Assembly (NCBI GenBank): GCA_965243485.1
Contig: CBDEVP010000001.1
Coordinates: 4,960,001-5,024,000 of the forward strand
Length of the DNA: 64,000 nucleotides
Direction of reading: 5' to 3'
Source: UBA7330 sp965243485
Lineage (GTDB): Bacteria > Bacteroidota > Bacteroidia > Cytophagales > Cyclobacteriaceae
In this document: positions 52,219 through 61,089 of the stretch, in pieces
Numbering within the stretch: position 1 is the first letter of the stretch
Layout of the letters: every line of letters begins with the position of its first letter
Notes under the pieces: generated by a model
Told to the model about the DNA's origin: nothing
Seen by the model: only the letters and a program-made list of their open reading frames with translations
Database searches by the model: none
Position numbers and translations under genes: made by a program

Positions 52219-53007
52219 TTGTTTGCGATTGATTCCATGATCCGGATCTGTCAAAAAGCCGGAAAGGATCTAGAAATTATTTGGATCAAAAATGAAGATC
52301 TCGGATCATTCCTATCTGAACTCTACCAGCCGATAGAGCATCCCAAAGTTAAGATCTCTGTACGCGAGTTGGATAAAATACCTTTCATTTACTCTGACCG
52401 CCTGATGAATTTCACCAGACAGCGGATTTACAACTCCGTCCTTAAAATCTATCAGAAAACAAGATTCGAGGCCGTGTTTCATGCTTCGGAAACAGCCCTG
52501 TTAAAAGCAAAAGGATATGATTTTAATGAGCTGATCCAATACTCATCGGTTTATTTGTCTTCATGGGGCCGACTGGATCGGGACAAATTTGATTCAAAGC
52601 TATTTCAACCATTAAATGATATTCAAGGGCTTCTACCAATATTTGACAATAAAACCATCGGCGTGCATATCCGACGCACTGATCATCTGGTTGTTATTGC
52701 AAAAACGCCACTTGAAAAATTCTTCACAATCATGGATAAAGAGTTGAAAAAAGATCCGAATGTAAAGTTTTTCATTGCTTCAGATGATGATCGAGTAAAG
52801 GATCAACTGGTTGAAAAATACCAGGACAGGATCTTGATGGAATCGCCCTTAAAAGCTGATCGGTCAACATCCAATGGTATGAAAAAAGCGATGATTGACC
52901 TCTACGCTCTTGCGAATACGCAAAAGATCATAGGAACCGGGCTCAGCACTTTTACTCAGATGGCCAGTGAGATCAATGGCATTGAATTAATTGATATAAG
53001 TGAATGA
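52219..53007 (+). CDS. HIRR-motif glycosyltransferase, probably fucosyltransferase-like (5' end uncertain)
   Basis: At least 262 residues. The motif GVHIRRTDHLVV resembles the donor-binding HxRR motif of GT11/GT23-type fucosyltransferases; GTGLSTFTQMASEINGI closes the domain. The first standard start in frame is TTG 52219, but the frame is open back to 52150 and encodes ITLRPVGGLCNRLFAIDSM, the conserved N-terminus of this fold. No ATG, GTG or TTG exists there, only ATA, ATC and ATT, although AAAGGAG at 52174-52180 could be a Shine-Dalgarno. The real start is thus likely upstream. It is coupled to the FkbM gene by ATGA. Confidence 0.78.
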   Translation: MFAIDSMIRICQKAGKDLEIIWIKNEDLGSFLSELYQPIEHPKVKISVRELDKIPFIYSDRLMNFTRQRIYNSVLKIYQKTRFEAVFHASETALLKAKGYDFNELIQYSSVYLSSWGRLDRDKFDSKLFQPLNDIQGLLPIFDNKTIGVHIRRTDHLVVIAKTPLEKFFTIMDKELKKDPNVKFFIASDDDRVKDQLVEKYQDRILMESPLKADRSTSNGMKKAMIDLYALANTQKIIGTGLSTFTQMASEINGIELIDISE

Positions 53008-53789
53008 AAGGGTTCTTAAAAAGAATATTTGGAGTCTTTGCCGGAAAAAAGTCAACTCAAGTGTTATTTGAATTGCTTTATAAGATTGGATTGTACGGAA
53101 TGAATGTCGGCGGAGCAAGTGATCTCAGGGTCAACGGGGAAATAAAAGTTTTGCATTACATCCGAAAAAAAAGTGATAAGAAACTGGTCGTATTTGATGT
53201 GGGAGCCAATGTAGGAGAATATACCAGTGCCATCCTGAAAGCATTTAATGAGGTCGAAATCCATGCTTTTGAACCCCTGAAACCAAATTTTGATCAGTTG
53301 ATCCAAAAATTTGGAAATGATGCCCGGATACGTCTTGTTCAAAAAGGAATCGGTGAGAAATCAGGAAAATCAACCATTCACTACAACCCCGAAGTGGGTT
53401 CCATGGCATCGGTGTATCAAAGGAAACTGCAACATCATCAAATTGAATTCAATACTACTGAGGCGATCGAAATTGAAACGATCTCCAATTATTGCAGTGA
53501 AAAAAAGATTACTGAAATCGATTTCCTTAAACTTGATATTGAGGGCCATGAACTGGCTGCCCTGAAAGGTGCTCAAAAAATCATGGATAAGAACAAAATT
53601 CGGTTCATCCAATTTGAATTTGGAGGAACCAACATTGATTCCGGAACCTACTTCCGGGATTTCTGGTATCTGTTAAGCCCCAGATACAGGATCTACAGAA
53701 TTCTCAGAAACGGATTGCGAGAGATTAAGTCCTACAATGAGAGTAATGAGATCTTTGGGTACACCAACTACTTCGCTGAACTGAAATAG
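53004..53789 (+). CDS. FkbM family methyltransferase
   Basis: A 261-residue SAM-dependent O-methyltransferase. VFDVGANVGEYTSAILKAF is the SAM-binding loop, EIHAFEPL the acidic ribose-binding strand, and DFLKLDIEGHELAALKGAQ the FkbM signature. It probably caps a sugar or glycan with a methyl group. It overlaps the upstream glycosyltransferase by ATGA, and ends 5 bases before the convergent DUF268 gene. Confidence 0.9.
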   Translation: MKGFLKRIFGVFAGKKSTQVLFELLYKIGLYGMNVGGASDLRVNGEIKVLHYIRKKSDKKLVVFDVGANVGEYTSAILKAFNEVEIHAFEPLKPNFDQLIQKFGNDARIRLVQKGIGEKSGKSTIHYNPEVGSMASVYQRKLQHHQIEFNTTEAIEIETISNYCSEKKITEIDFLKLDIEGHELAALKGAQKIMDKNKIRFIQFEFGGTNIDSGTYFRDFWYLLSPRYRIYRILRNGLREIKSYNESNEIFGYTNYFAELK

Positions 53790-53794
53790 TTATC

Positions 53795-54583
53795 CTACTT
53801 CCTGGTTAATTCAAAGATCCCACAGCCAAACTGGCAGTTGAAGTTATTTGAAGCTTTTTCTGAAAACAGGTCAACATTTTCATGTAAATCACCAGCATCA
53901 TCTACATACGAGAATGTATCGATTTCATACTTCTCCAGAAGTAACTCCCTGAGATAATTGATACTAAATACCCGATGGGCATTAAAATTAATTCGTTGAG
54001 GACCGATAGGTGTTGAAAAATAGAATTTACCACCCTTTTGGAGCATCATATGGATATTATCCAACCCTTTGAGATACCCGTTGGGATCAATCGGGTCATT
54101 ATAGCGACCAAGCCCAAAGTGCTCAATTACATGAAGACTGGAAATTGAATCTGTGTAATTCCTCCATTTCTCATTAGGCACCATAAAGTCAGCTTCAATG
54201 AATTTGATGTTTCGGATCTCAACATCTGCTTTTCGGATATCCACCACTTCGATTTCCCTGAAGGAAGCCACATGCGCTACAAAACCATCCGTCCGGCTGC
54301 CTACATCCACATGCTTTTTGGGATTGGCCTGAAAGATCTTATTCGCCACCAGCAGATCCTGATGAAAATAATGCCCTCCGATCCTGCCGCTGGTAGCGAA
54401 TCTTTCACTGAAGACCGGGTAAGGGATCCCCATCCTGAAAATTCTTTCACTGTCCTTTTTTTTGAATCTCAGGTAATCCCTGATGTACCATCGAAGTGAC
54501 CGGATGTTCATCCATAAATGATGAGGTGCCAGGCCGCAGGTCCAAAGCAATTTTCTGATGATGCGAAATAATCGTTGAAGCAT
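53795..54583 (-). CDS. DUF268 family methyltransferase-like protein
   Basis: A 262-residue protein. The core includes HVDVGSRTDGFVAHVASF, IEVVDIRKAD, DSISSLHVIEHFGLGRY and GGKFYFSTPIG, a degraded class I methyltransferase fold as in DUF268 proteins of surface-polysaccharide loci. No catalytic residues are clear. It is reversed relative to its neighbours and its start lies close to the GT2 start on the other strand. Confidence 0.8.
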   Translation of the reverse strand: MLQRLFRIIRKLLWTCGLAPHHLWMNIRSLRWYIRDYLRFKKKDSERIFRMGIPYPVFSERFATSGRIGGHYFHQDLLVANKIFQANPKKHVDVGSRTDGFVAHVASFREIEVVDIRKADVEIRNIKFIEADFMVPNEKWRNYTDSISSLHVIEHFGLGRYNDPIDPNGYLKGLDNIHMMLQKGGKFYFSTPIGPQRINFNAHRVFSINYLRELLLEKYEIDTFSYVDDAGDLHENVDLFSEKASNNFNCQFGCGIFELTRK

Positions 54584-54634
54584 AGGAGATTCCCAAAGTC
54601 TGGATCAATGACTAGTTTAGTGACAAAATTATCA

Positions 54635-55390
54635 ATGTCTAAAGTAACACTCTCCATCATCACGGTCACATACAATGCCGAAAAGGTTCTCCGGCCGACC
54701 ATAGAAAGTGTGCTCAATCAGACCTTCAGGGAGCTGGAGTACCTGATCATTGATGGTAAGTCTACAGATCAAACTCCTGAAATCATCAGGTCCTATCAGA
54801 AGAAAATTGATCAGGTCATTACCGAAAAAGATGAGGGAGTGTATGATGCCATGAACAAAGGGCTGAAGCTGGCCAAAGGAAAATATGTGATGTTCCTGAA
54901 TGCCGGCGATGAGCTGGCAGGTCCATCTGTTTTGGAAAATGTATTCTCGGCATCGGACGATGCGGATGTTTACTACGGTGAAACGAATATCATCAATGAA
55001 AGCCGACAGGTCATTGGTACCCGCTCTGAGCTGACCAGCCGCAAGCTACCGGCACAGCTTACCAAAAAAGACTTTCTAAACGGGCAGGTGGTGAGTCACC
55101 AGTCATTTATTGCTAGAAAGTCCCTCTGTAAACCCTATGATCTGAAGTATAGATGCAGTGCCGACATTGACTGGATGCTGCAGATCGTTTCCACCAGTTC
55201 AAAGATCGTCAATGTGGGTCAGCCGGTCTCGAATTATCTGAAGGGAGGGATTTCAGATCAAAACCTGAGAACATGCTGGCGGGAGCGGTTTGTAATCCTG
55301 CTTAAGCATTTCGGCCTATCTTCGGTGATCCGGGCCCATATTAGATTTGCCGTCAGGTTTTTTGAGTTTGGGAGGTATAAGGAGGGTTAA
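54635..55390 (+). CDS. Glycosyltransferase family 2
   Basis: About 251 residues from ATG 54635 (MSKVTLSIITVTYNAEKVLR), chosen because the GT-A fold begins here. Motifs are IITVTYNAEK, EYLIIDGKSTDQT, DEGVYDAMNKG and FLNAGDELAG (DxD-like). It transfers a sugar from a nucleotide-sugar to a growing glycan. It diverges from the DUF268 gene by 51 bases and is followed by the RAYT module. Confidence 0.92.
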   Translation: MSKVTLSIITVTYNAEKVLRPTIESVLNQTFRELEYLIIDGKSTDQTPEIIRSYQKKIDQVITEKDEGVYDAMNKGLKLAKGKYVMFLNAGDELAGPSVLENVFSASDDADVYYGETNIINESRQVIGTRSELTSRKLPAQLTKKDFLNGQVVSHQSFIARKSLCKPYDLKYRCSADIDWMLQIVSTSSKIVNVGQPVSNYLKGGISDQNLRTCWRERFVILLKHFGLSSVIRAHIRFAVRFFEFGRYKEG

Positions 55391-55473
55391 TTTGTGGTCA
55401 TGTGTTGGTAAAGCGTTGAATGATGAGGACTACTGCAGCCAATCAACTTCAAACTCAATAGTAATATGAACTC

Positions 55474-55498
55474 AGTCACTCGGCTGCGCCGAGTGACT
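55474..55498. repeat. Palindrome left of the RAYT gene
   Basis: AGTCACTCGGCTGCGCCGAGTGACT, a near-perfect hairpin (10-bp arms with a 5-base loop). Its reverse complement matches 56107-56131 at 23 of 25 positions. A second hairpin, TGGCC-TCC-GGCCA at 55509-55521, follows. Confidence 0.85.
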
Positions 55499-55583
55499 TC
55501 TATCCTACTGGCCTCCGGCCAATAAACCATCTTCAAGTTTCAAAGGAGAATCATAGCCTGCACTGCTATACTTCCAGGCATGT

Positions 55584-56051
55584 TCATCCGTTACATAACC
55601 ACTGGTAACGGGGATTCATTCTAATATATTCAGCTTTCTGCTCATAAATTTCATTGTAATTCAACTCAATCGGATGGCTGGTTTTTTGCCAAACCATATT
55701 TTCTTTGTTTTGCCTGGTCATTTCCGCAAAATATCCAAACAGATATTTGATCCAGTCTTTGCGACTTTCACCTTGTTCATCAATACATTTCAATATCTTT
55801 TTTGCAGTAAAACTCTTAAAATCCCTTATGATATCCGGTAACTTACAGTCCATGTGCTGAATGATCATATGAACATGACTCGGCATGATTACATACTCAT
55901 GAACACGCAAATCTTTGTTGATAATGCAATATTTCAGACTTTCAATAATGATTTCGCTATATCGCTCTCTGGTAAACAAATCGATCCATCCTGCTATAGT
56001 AAATGTGACAAAATATGGATGATCAGTATTGGCTTTTCTAAGCTCAGACAT
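55584..56051 (-). CDS. REP-associated tyrosine transposase (RAYT, Y1 family)
   Basis: A 155-residue HUH endonuclease. The HUH motif is VIMPSHVHMIIQ and the catalytic Tyr lies in AEYIRMNPRYQW. HPYFVTFTIAGWIDLFTRERY at the start is typical of RAYT proteins of Bacteroidota. RAYT enzymes recognise and can mobilise their cognate REP palindromes, which here are on both sides of the gene (55474-55498 and 56107-56131). No accessory gene is present. It lies between the GT2 and DNRLRE genes. Confidence 0.93.
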   Translation of the reverse strand: MSELRKANTDHPYFVTFTIAGWIDLFTRERYSEIIIESLKYCIINKDLRVHEYVIMPSHVHMIIQHMDCKLPDIIRDFKSFTAKKILKCIDEQGESRKDWIKYLFGYFAEMTRQNKENMVWQKTSHPIELNYNEIYEQKAEYIRMNPRYQWLCNG

Positions 56052-56106
56052 CCAATAAAGATAAGATTTATTTCATATACCGGCCAGATGCCTTCAATAA
56101 ATGCAA

Positions 56107-56131
56107 GGTCACTCGGCGCAGCCGAGCGACT
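56107..56131. repeat. Palindrome right of the RAYT gene
   Basis: GGTCACTCGGCGCAGCCGAGCGACT, a hairpin with a GCA-centred loop. It is the inverted partner of 55474-55498 (23 of 25 matches to its reverse complement). Confidence 0.85.
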
Positions 56132-56293
56132 GCAAGGGTTCTCAGAGCACCCTCAGGTGACTTTAACGGGATTTTCAACCCTAAAAATCGGATGGAGTAA
56201 TATTTTATACGAAACGTGATGTTATAATCAGGATCTTCAGCTATTTTACTGCTCGTTTACTAAGGATTAAACAACACCGTCACAATTACTATC

Positions 56294-57634
56294 ATGAAAA
56301 CCATCTACTGCTACCTTTCGCTATCCATTTTATCAGTCCTTTTACTGTCTCGCTGTGGGCAAAAAGAGACAGAAAGTGGTTTGGTGGAATTCTCATTTGA
56401 CAAATCACAGAATACCAGTGCCAGAACTACCGAAGAAACAATTACTAAAATCGTGATCTCGGTTGAGACCATGGATGGTGATGTATTTGCTGATAATCAT
56501 GAAATAAATATTTCCGCTTTTGGAACCGGTTATGTTTCAGATCCTTTTTTGTTGACCATCGGGGAATACAAAATCACCAAATTCCTTGTGCTGAATGAAT
56601 CTGATGAGATTGTCTATGCCACACCAAAAGAAGGTTCTGCATTAGCCGGATTGGTTAGCCATCCACTGCCGATTTCATTTCAGGTGATTCCAGACCAGAT
56701 CACAAAAGTGGGGCTTGAAGTCATTGAAACGGCCTCGCATGACCCGGAAGACCTGGGCTACTCCACTTTTTCATTTAATATTATTCCAACCCAGGAGATA
56801 CTGATCAGTGTGATGAATCATTTTGGGAGCGGTGATTACGCATTTACAAACTCAGAGCTTACCACCTATTTTGATGGGGATTCCGCTTTTACAATTGCTT
56901 TGGGTGATTCTATCAATGTGGTTAAGGTCAGGACTGATGTAGCTGAACTATTGTTAAAGTTTACATCGGAATCCGGAAGTACTAAAGAGATCTTGTTAGG
57001 GGCTGATACACTAGATTATTATCGAAGGGTACCATTAACAGTGATTTTTGAAGAATATATTTCACTGCAGCCAAATGGTGCTGAAGGAAAAGATGCCGTT
57101 CTAAGTTATTACTATTCAAACATGAACTATGGAGATGAAGAAGATATCCATTTATACGCAGGCACAATCAGTGGAGCACCAAACCACAACCGTGTGGTCA
57201 TTGAGTTTGATTTGACCGAGTTACCGGTAGATGCATCCATAGATAATGCTTTACTTAGTTTATATTTTAACAATTCATCCGTTTATTCTACCGCACACAA
57301 CGGACCAGCTGGTTACACAGGTGCGACTGATTTTGAAATTTACAGGATCACCACCCCCTGGGAGGAAAGTGATGTGAATTATGATAGCCAGCCTGCATAT
57401 GATGACGCCAGGAAGATCTTAGTCCCCGGGGCAACAACCGGCACCCAGGATTTTCTGAATATAAATGTGACAGAATTAATTCGGGAAACCCAATTGAATC
57501 GTTCTTCCAGTCATGGGTTCCTGATTAAGTTAGTTGATGAAACTCCCTACAGAATGCTTTTGATTGCATCCTCGGATCATCCCGACGCAACCGTCAGACC
57601 AAAACTGGAGATATTCTACTCAACTCCCGATTGA
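56294..57634 (+). CDS. DNRLRE/CBM96-type lipoprotein
   Basis: A 446-residue protein with a lipobox (SVLLLSRCGQK). The first half (to about residue 240) is a beta-rich region of unknown type. The second half matches the DNRLRE/CBM96 beta-sandwich: GKDAVLSYYYSNMNYGDEED, then VVIEFDLTELPVDASID, TTPWEESDVNYDSQPAY and RPKLEIFYS. Such domains bind carbohydrates or act in surface structure. It is a lipoprotein placed amid polysaccharide genes, so binding to the local glycan is possible (inference). Confidence 0.85.
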   Translation: MKTIYCYLSLSILSVLLLSRCGQKETESGLVEFSFDKSQNTSARTTEETITKIVISVETMDGDVFADNHEINISAFGTGYVSDPFLLTIGEYKITKFLVLNESDEIVYATPKEGSALAGLVSHPLPISFQVIPDQITKVGLEVIETASHDPEDLGYSTFSFNIIPTQEILISVMNHFGSGDYAFTNSELTTYFDGDSAFTIALGDSINVVKVRTDVAELLLKFTSESGSTKEILLGADTLDYYRRVPLTVIFEEYISLQPNGAEGKDAVLSYYYSNMNYGDEEDIHLYAGTISGAPNHNRVVIEFDLTELPVDASIDNALLSLYFNNSSVYSTAHNGPAGYTGATDFEIYRITTPWEESDVNYDSQPAYDDARKILVPGATTGTQDFLNINVTELIRETQLNRSSSHGFLIKLVDETPYRMLLIASSDHPDATVRPKLEIFYSTPD

Positions 57635-57807
57635 GTTCTGAAAGGTATTTGATCTTCCAATTACATCATTGAGCATTTGACAAGTAAGAATCAATAGGAT
57701 AGATCTCAGGAGTAATTCTTTTCTGTTCTACCCCGGATGAATGCGCAAGGATTAGAACCTTGACTCTGACAAAGTATCAGAGATGCTTCTGGTAAGAATC
57801 AGTGCTA

Positions 57808-58725
57808 TCAAACCTCTTCCCGGTTCCCATTCACCACATTGACCACCTCTAACCCTCTCAGAAGATTAAGCCGGTCGTCACCACTGAGATAGGTTAACCT
57901 ACCCTGTTGATCCCTGCTTTCACGCGAAAAAGAAAGGACATATCCTTCCTCTGGTGACTTCACCTGAAGATCTTTCAAAAAACCATTCCTGACAAAATAG
58001 GCGTTATTGCCCGAGGAGGTACAACCGATAAAAGAATAACCTTTTTTATCCGCCAGCCAGCACAGGGCAGCGATGGACGCTCCAAAGTATAAATTCGAAT
58101 AATGTGCCCGGGTGCGAAAGAAATCTGCCTGATACGGAATACTGATGGTTCTTTCCGATCCGAACAGGGCATTGTATTCGACCACCACGATCACGGGTTC
58201 TATCACACTGATGGCATCCCAGATCCAGTAATCGTTTCCATCAATATCAATACTCAACAAACCAATTTCCCCTGTGAAGCCATTTTCAGTCAGAAGCTCA
58301 TTGATATTTTCCTTAGTAATAAAAGCCTGGCAACCTGTAAGGTCATATTTCCAATAGGTCTCATCCTCTTTGATCTCCCTGATGTTTTGCTCATTGCCAT
58401 CCATGACAAGCCCTTTCCATTGATTGTTCATCATGAGATACCGTGTATTTGCCTCCTGGTAATTCTCGACACCAAATTCCACAAATGTTTCGCTCGGAAC
58501 ATCCAGGTAATCAATCAGGAACTGTATGATACCGTCGTCTCCCCACTGAGAGAATACTCTAAACTCTGCATTCCGGATGTCTTTAATTATGTCCTCCACC
58601 CGACCCATGTTAGACCTGTGTAACAGTCCCGCCTGAAGAAACAAGGTGCTTTCGATTTTTCTATCTATCCTTTTCAGGTAAAGGAATCTGTAAATCATTT
58701 TTCTTAAGCTTCTCAGAAAGCCCAT
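57808..58725 (-). CDS. Hypothetical FkbM-like methyltransferase-fold protein
   Basis: About 305 residues from ATG 58725 (MGFLRSLRKMIYRFLYLKRI); the longer frame begins at a TTG at 58764. FSQWGDDGIIQFLIDYLDV, SETFVEFGVENYQEANTR, GLVMDGNEQNIREI and LLSIDIDGNDYWIWDAI resemble a SAM-like Rossmann core, in which the DIDGND segment aligns with FkbM-type proteins. Its exact reaction is not known. It is reversed between the DNRLRE and GT9 genes. Confidence 0.75.
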   Translation of the reverse strand: MGFLRSLRKMIYRFLYLKRIDRKIESTLFLQAGLLHRSNMGRVEDIIKDIRNAEFRVFSQWGDDGIIQFLIDYLDVPSETFVEFGVENYQEANTRYLMMNNQWKGLVMDGNEQNIREIKEDETYWKYDLTGCQAFITKENINELLTENGFTGEIGLLSIDIDGNDYWIWDAISVIEPVIVVVEYNALFGSERTISIPYQADFFRTRAHYSNLYFGASIAALCWLADKKGYSFIGCTSSGNNAYFVRNGFLKDLQVKSPEEGYVLSFSRESRDQQGRLTYLSGDDRLNLLRGLEVVNVVNGNREEV

Positions 58726-58843
58726 GGTGTCTGTCAGTTTGGATGATAAATCTTCAAATACCAATTAAATTGGAAAAATATGAATAGTATTTTTCCTTTT
58801 TGACTTTGAATTCAACTAATTGCAGTCCAGTTCTAAAAAATGT

Positions 58844-60001
58844 ATGTCCAGGGCCTGGTATAATCTCAAGTTTATCATAAGAAAAGCTCTTGAGTTGATC
58901 AAGATACCATTTTTTATGCTTTTCGATAGTCTTGCATATTTTCAATCGGCCCCGGTCCAAAAAAATGGAACTCTGATTCTGAGGTGTGATGCGATCGGAG
59001 ATTACATCCTTTTCAGGAATTTTATCAGACACTATGAAGCTGCCTTCGGAAAAGATACTTTTTTCCTGATCAGAGAGCCATTGGCCATCCTTTATCAGAA
59101 GCTTGATCAAATTGAAAACGACCGACTGATCCTATTCAATCCCTCAAAATTTGAAGTCAATTTGATTTACCGTTTGAATGTTCTTCGAAGGATTAGAAAA
59201 ACAGGATTTGAGCGGATCATCCAGGTGAACTTCTCGAGGTATTTCTTTATTGAGGATTGTCTGGTGAGATTATCGGGTGCCGTTCAAAAAATTGGTATCA
59301 ATGGCAGCGATAACAATATTGGTAGAATTCCCCGGCTACTTGCATCCGGATTTTACACTGAATACAACAGGTTATCCGAAGAAATTCAATTTGAATTCCT
59401 GAGAAACAGGGAAATCGCGGAATTAATTTGTAAAAAGAACATTGACCAGGTCCTCGAAACAAAAGTTGAATACGAAAAAAGGCCTACGGTAGTCTTAGCG
59501 CCAGGTGCAGGTGCCAGCTACAGAAGATGGTCTCCCGGATATTTCATTGAACTGATTCATCTTTTGAATGAGCACTCCAAAACGGATTTTAAGATCATTG
59601 GCAGCAACGAGGACCAACCGATGGCCGACAGAATCATTTCTCAGGTTTCTTCCGATATTTCTATCCTATCTCTGTGTGGAAAAATAGATTTATACGAAAC
59701 CATTGAGCAAATTGCAGGTTCATCCATGCTCATTACCAATGAGTCCGGACCGGCTCATATGGGTGCCGCTACCGGAACAAAAACTTTCTGTATTTCAAAT
59801 GGCAACCACCTTGGCCGGTTTCATCCTTATCCCTCATCGATGAAAATGGATATTTTTCACATCTATCCGGATGAGCTGGAGCAAGCGCTCAGGACAGTTA
59901 ATCTTCGAAAGATGGAAAAACAACTAAAATTCAGATCAGTATATAATATCGATACGATCCCGGCTCAAAAGGTTTTTGAAAGAATAATGGAATTATCATG
60001 A
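58844..60001 (+). CDS. Glycosyltransferase family 9 (heptosyltransferase-like)
   Basis: About 385 residues from ATG 58844, the first ATG before the fold; the frame also opens at TTG 58820. The N-terminal GT-B half has TLILRCDAIGDYILFRNFIR, the C-terminal half PTVVLAPGAGASYRRWSPGYF, then LITNESGPAHMGAATGTKTF, the nucleotide-binding signature of GT9. The family includes ADP-heptose:LPS heptosyltransferases. The stop overlaps the pyruvyl transferase start by ATGA. Confidence 0.92.
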   Translation: MSRAWYNLKFIIRKALELIKIPFFMLFDSLAYFQSAPVQKNGTLILRCDAIGDYILFRNFIRHYEAAFGKDTFFLIREPLAILYQKLDQIENDRLILFNPSKFEVNLIYRLNVLRRIRKTGFERIIQVNFSRYFFIEDCLVRLSGAVQKIGINGSDNNIGRIPRLLASGFYTEYNRLSEEIQFEFLRNREIAELICKKNIDQVLETKVEYEKRPTVVLAPGAGASYRRWSPGYFIELIHLLNEHSKTDFKIIGSNEDQPMADRIISQVSSDISILSLCGKIDLYETIEQIAGSSMLITNESGPAHMGAATGTKTFCISNGNHLGRFHPYPSSMKMDIFHIYPDELEQALRTVNLRKMEKQLKFRSVYNIDTIPAQKVFERIMELS

Positions 60002-61089
60002 TCCAAAAAAGCAGGCTAAATATTCTTTTCTCAACCACCAGGCAATGGAATCCCGGGGATGAATTCATCCTGATGGGATGCATCAACCTGCTCAGTGAAT
60101 TCCTGAACTTCAATCCGGTCATTTACAATAGAAATCCGCAGATCAGATATGTGATCGGATGGAAGAAAAGAATGATCAATAACATTTTCAAAGCAATATT
60201 CGGCAGGTATTTCTTTGGCCCGTTCGTTGATAATTCCATCAAACCATCCTCCAAAGGCGAATGGATTGACCTGGTTGTTTTTGCCGGTTCACCTGCATGG
60301 TACGGAGCTCCTTCTGAAGACCTGTACCAATTCATCCTGAAGAATAAGTTGCCGGTCGTTTTCCTGGGGATCGGAATCGGTGAACCGCTGAAAAAGGATC
60401 ACTTAAAGCCCTATGAAAAGGAAGTTATCACTCGTGCAAAACTGATCACCACCAGGGATATAAAAGCGAAAACATTACTGGAAGAGTATGGCGCCATGCA
60501 ACTTCCCTGTCCTGCATTGCTTTCATCAACTCAACAAAAGACCATTTCAAAAGTGGACCGTATCGGGTTGATTTTTGCAAGTCATCACGGTACTTCCGAC
60601 AACCGAATTGATGAGGATTCATCCAATTTCTTATTGAAGTTCTTTCATGAGATCATCAGGCAGTTTCCTGAAATCGAAATGGACATCATTTGTCATTACA
60701 TCGATGAGATGGATGTGGTCAATGAGGCATTCCCTGATCAGCAGGTGTATTATTCATATGACAGTAAAGACTATCTTTCAATTTACAACAAATATGATCT
60801 GGTCATTGGAAGCCGTGTACATGGCATTGGCATATGTGCTTCTATGGGTATCCCGGGAATCATGATCAGCCACGACATCAGGTCGGATACTGTCCGCGGT
60901 TTTAATGCCACACTGATCAATACAGACACTGAGTTGGTTGACGCCATTGAACTGGTCAGAAAAGAGATCAACAACGCTGATCAAAAATCCAAATTACTGG
61001 CTGCACACAAAGAAGAAACAAAAAAAGCGTATTTGAAGCTCTTAAAATCATCTATTGAGAAAATTGATGATGGGTCGCTTAATCAGTAG
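59998..61089 (+). CDS. Polysaccharide pyruvyl transferase family protein
   Basis: A 363-residue protein of the CsaB/WcaK-type family, which moves pyruvate from phosphoenolpyruvate to sugars as a ketal. TTRQWNPGDEFILMGCINLL opens the fold (NxGD motif), LPVVFLGIGIGEPL and AKLITTRDIKAKTLLEEYG lie in the middle and DLVIGSRVHGIGICASMGIP is the conserved C-terminal block. It overlaps GT9 at its start and the convergent glycosyltransferase by 42 bases at its end. Confidence 0.88.
   Translation: MIQKSRLNILFSTTRQWNPGDEFILMGCINLLSEFLNFNPVIYNRNPQIRYVIGWKKRMINNIFKAIFGRYFFGPFVDNSIKPSSKGEWIDLVVFAGSPAWYGAPSEDLYQFILKNKLPVVFLGIGIGEPLKKDHLKPYEKEVITRAKLITTRDIKAKTLLEEYGAMQLPCPALLSSTQQKTISKVDRIGLIFASHHGTSDNRIDEDSSNFLLKFFHEIIRQFPEIEMDIICHYIDEMDVVNEAFPDQQVYYSYDSKDYLSIYNKYDLVIGSRVHGIGICASMGIPGIMISHDIRSDTVRGFNATLINTDTELVDAIELVRKEINNADQKSKLLAAHKEETKKAYLKLLKSSIEKIDDGSLNQ

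Noticed and set aside
57746..57807. A tRNA gene on the - strand
   Set aside because: A T-arm-like and an anticodon-arm-like hairpin exist, but the variable region is one base, position 33 is not T, and no acceptor or D arm pairs.
58754..59110. A 118-residue - strand frame overlapping the GT9 gene
   Set aside because: It lies fully antisense to the start of a clear glycosyltransferase and has no recognisable domain.
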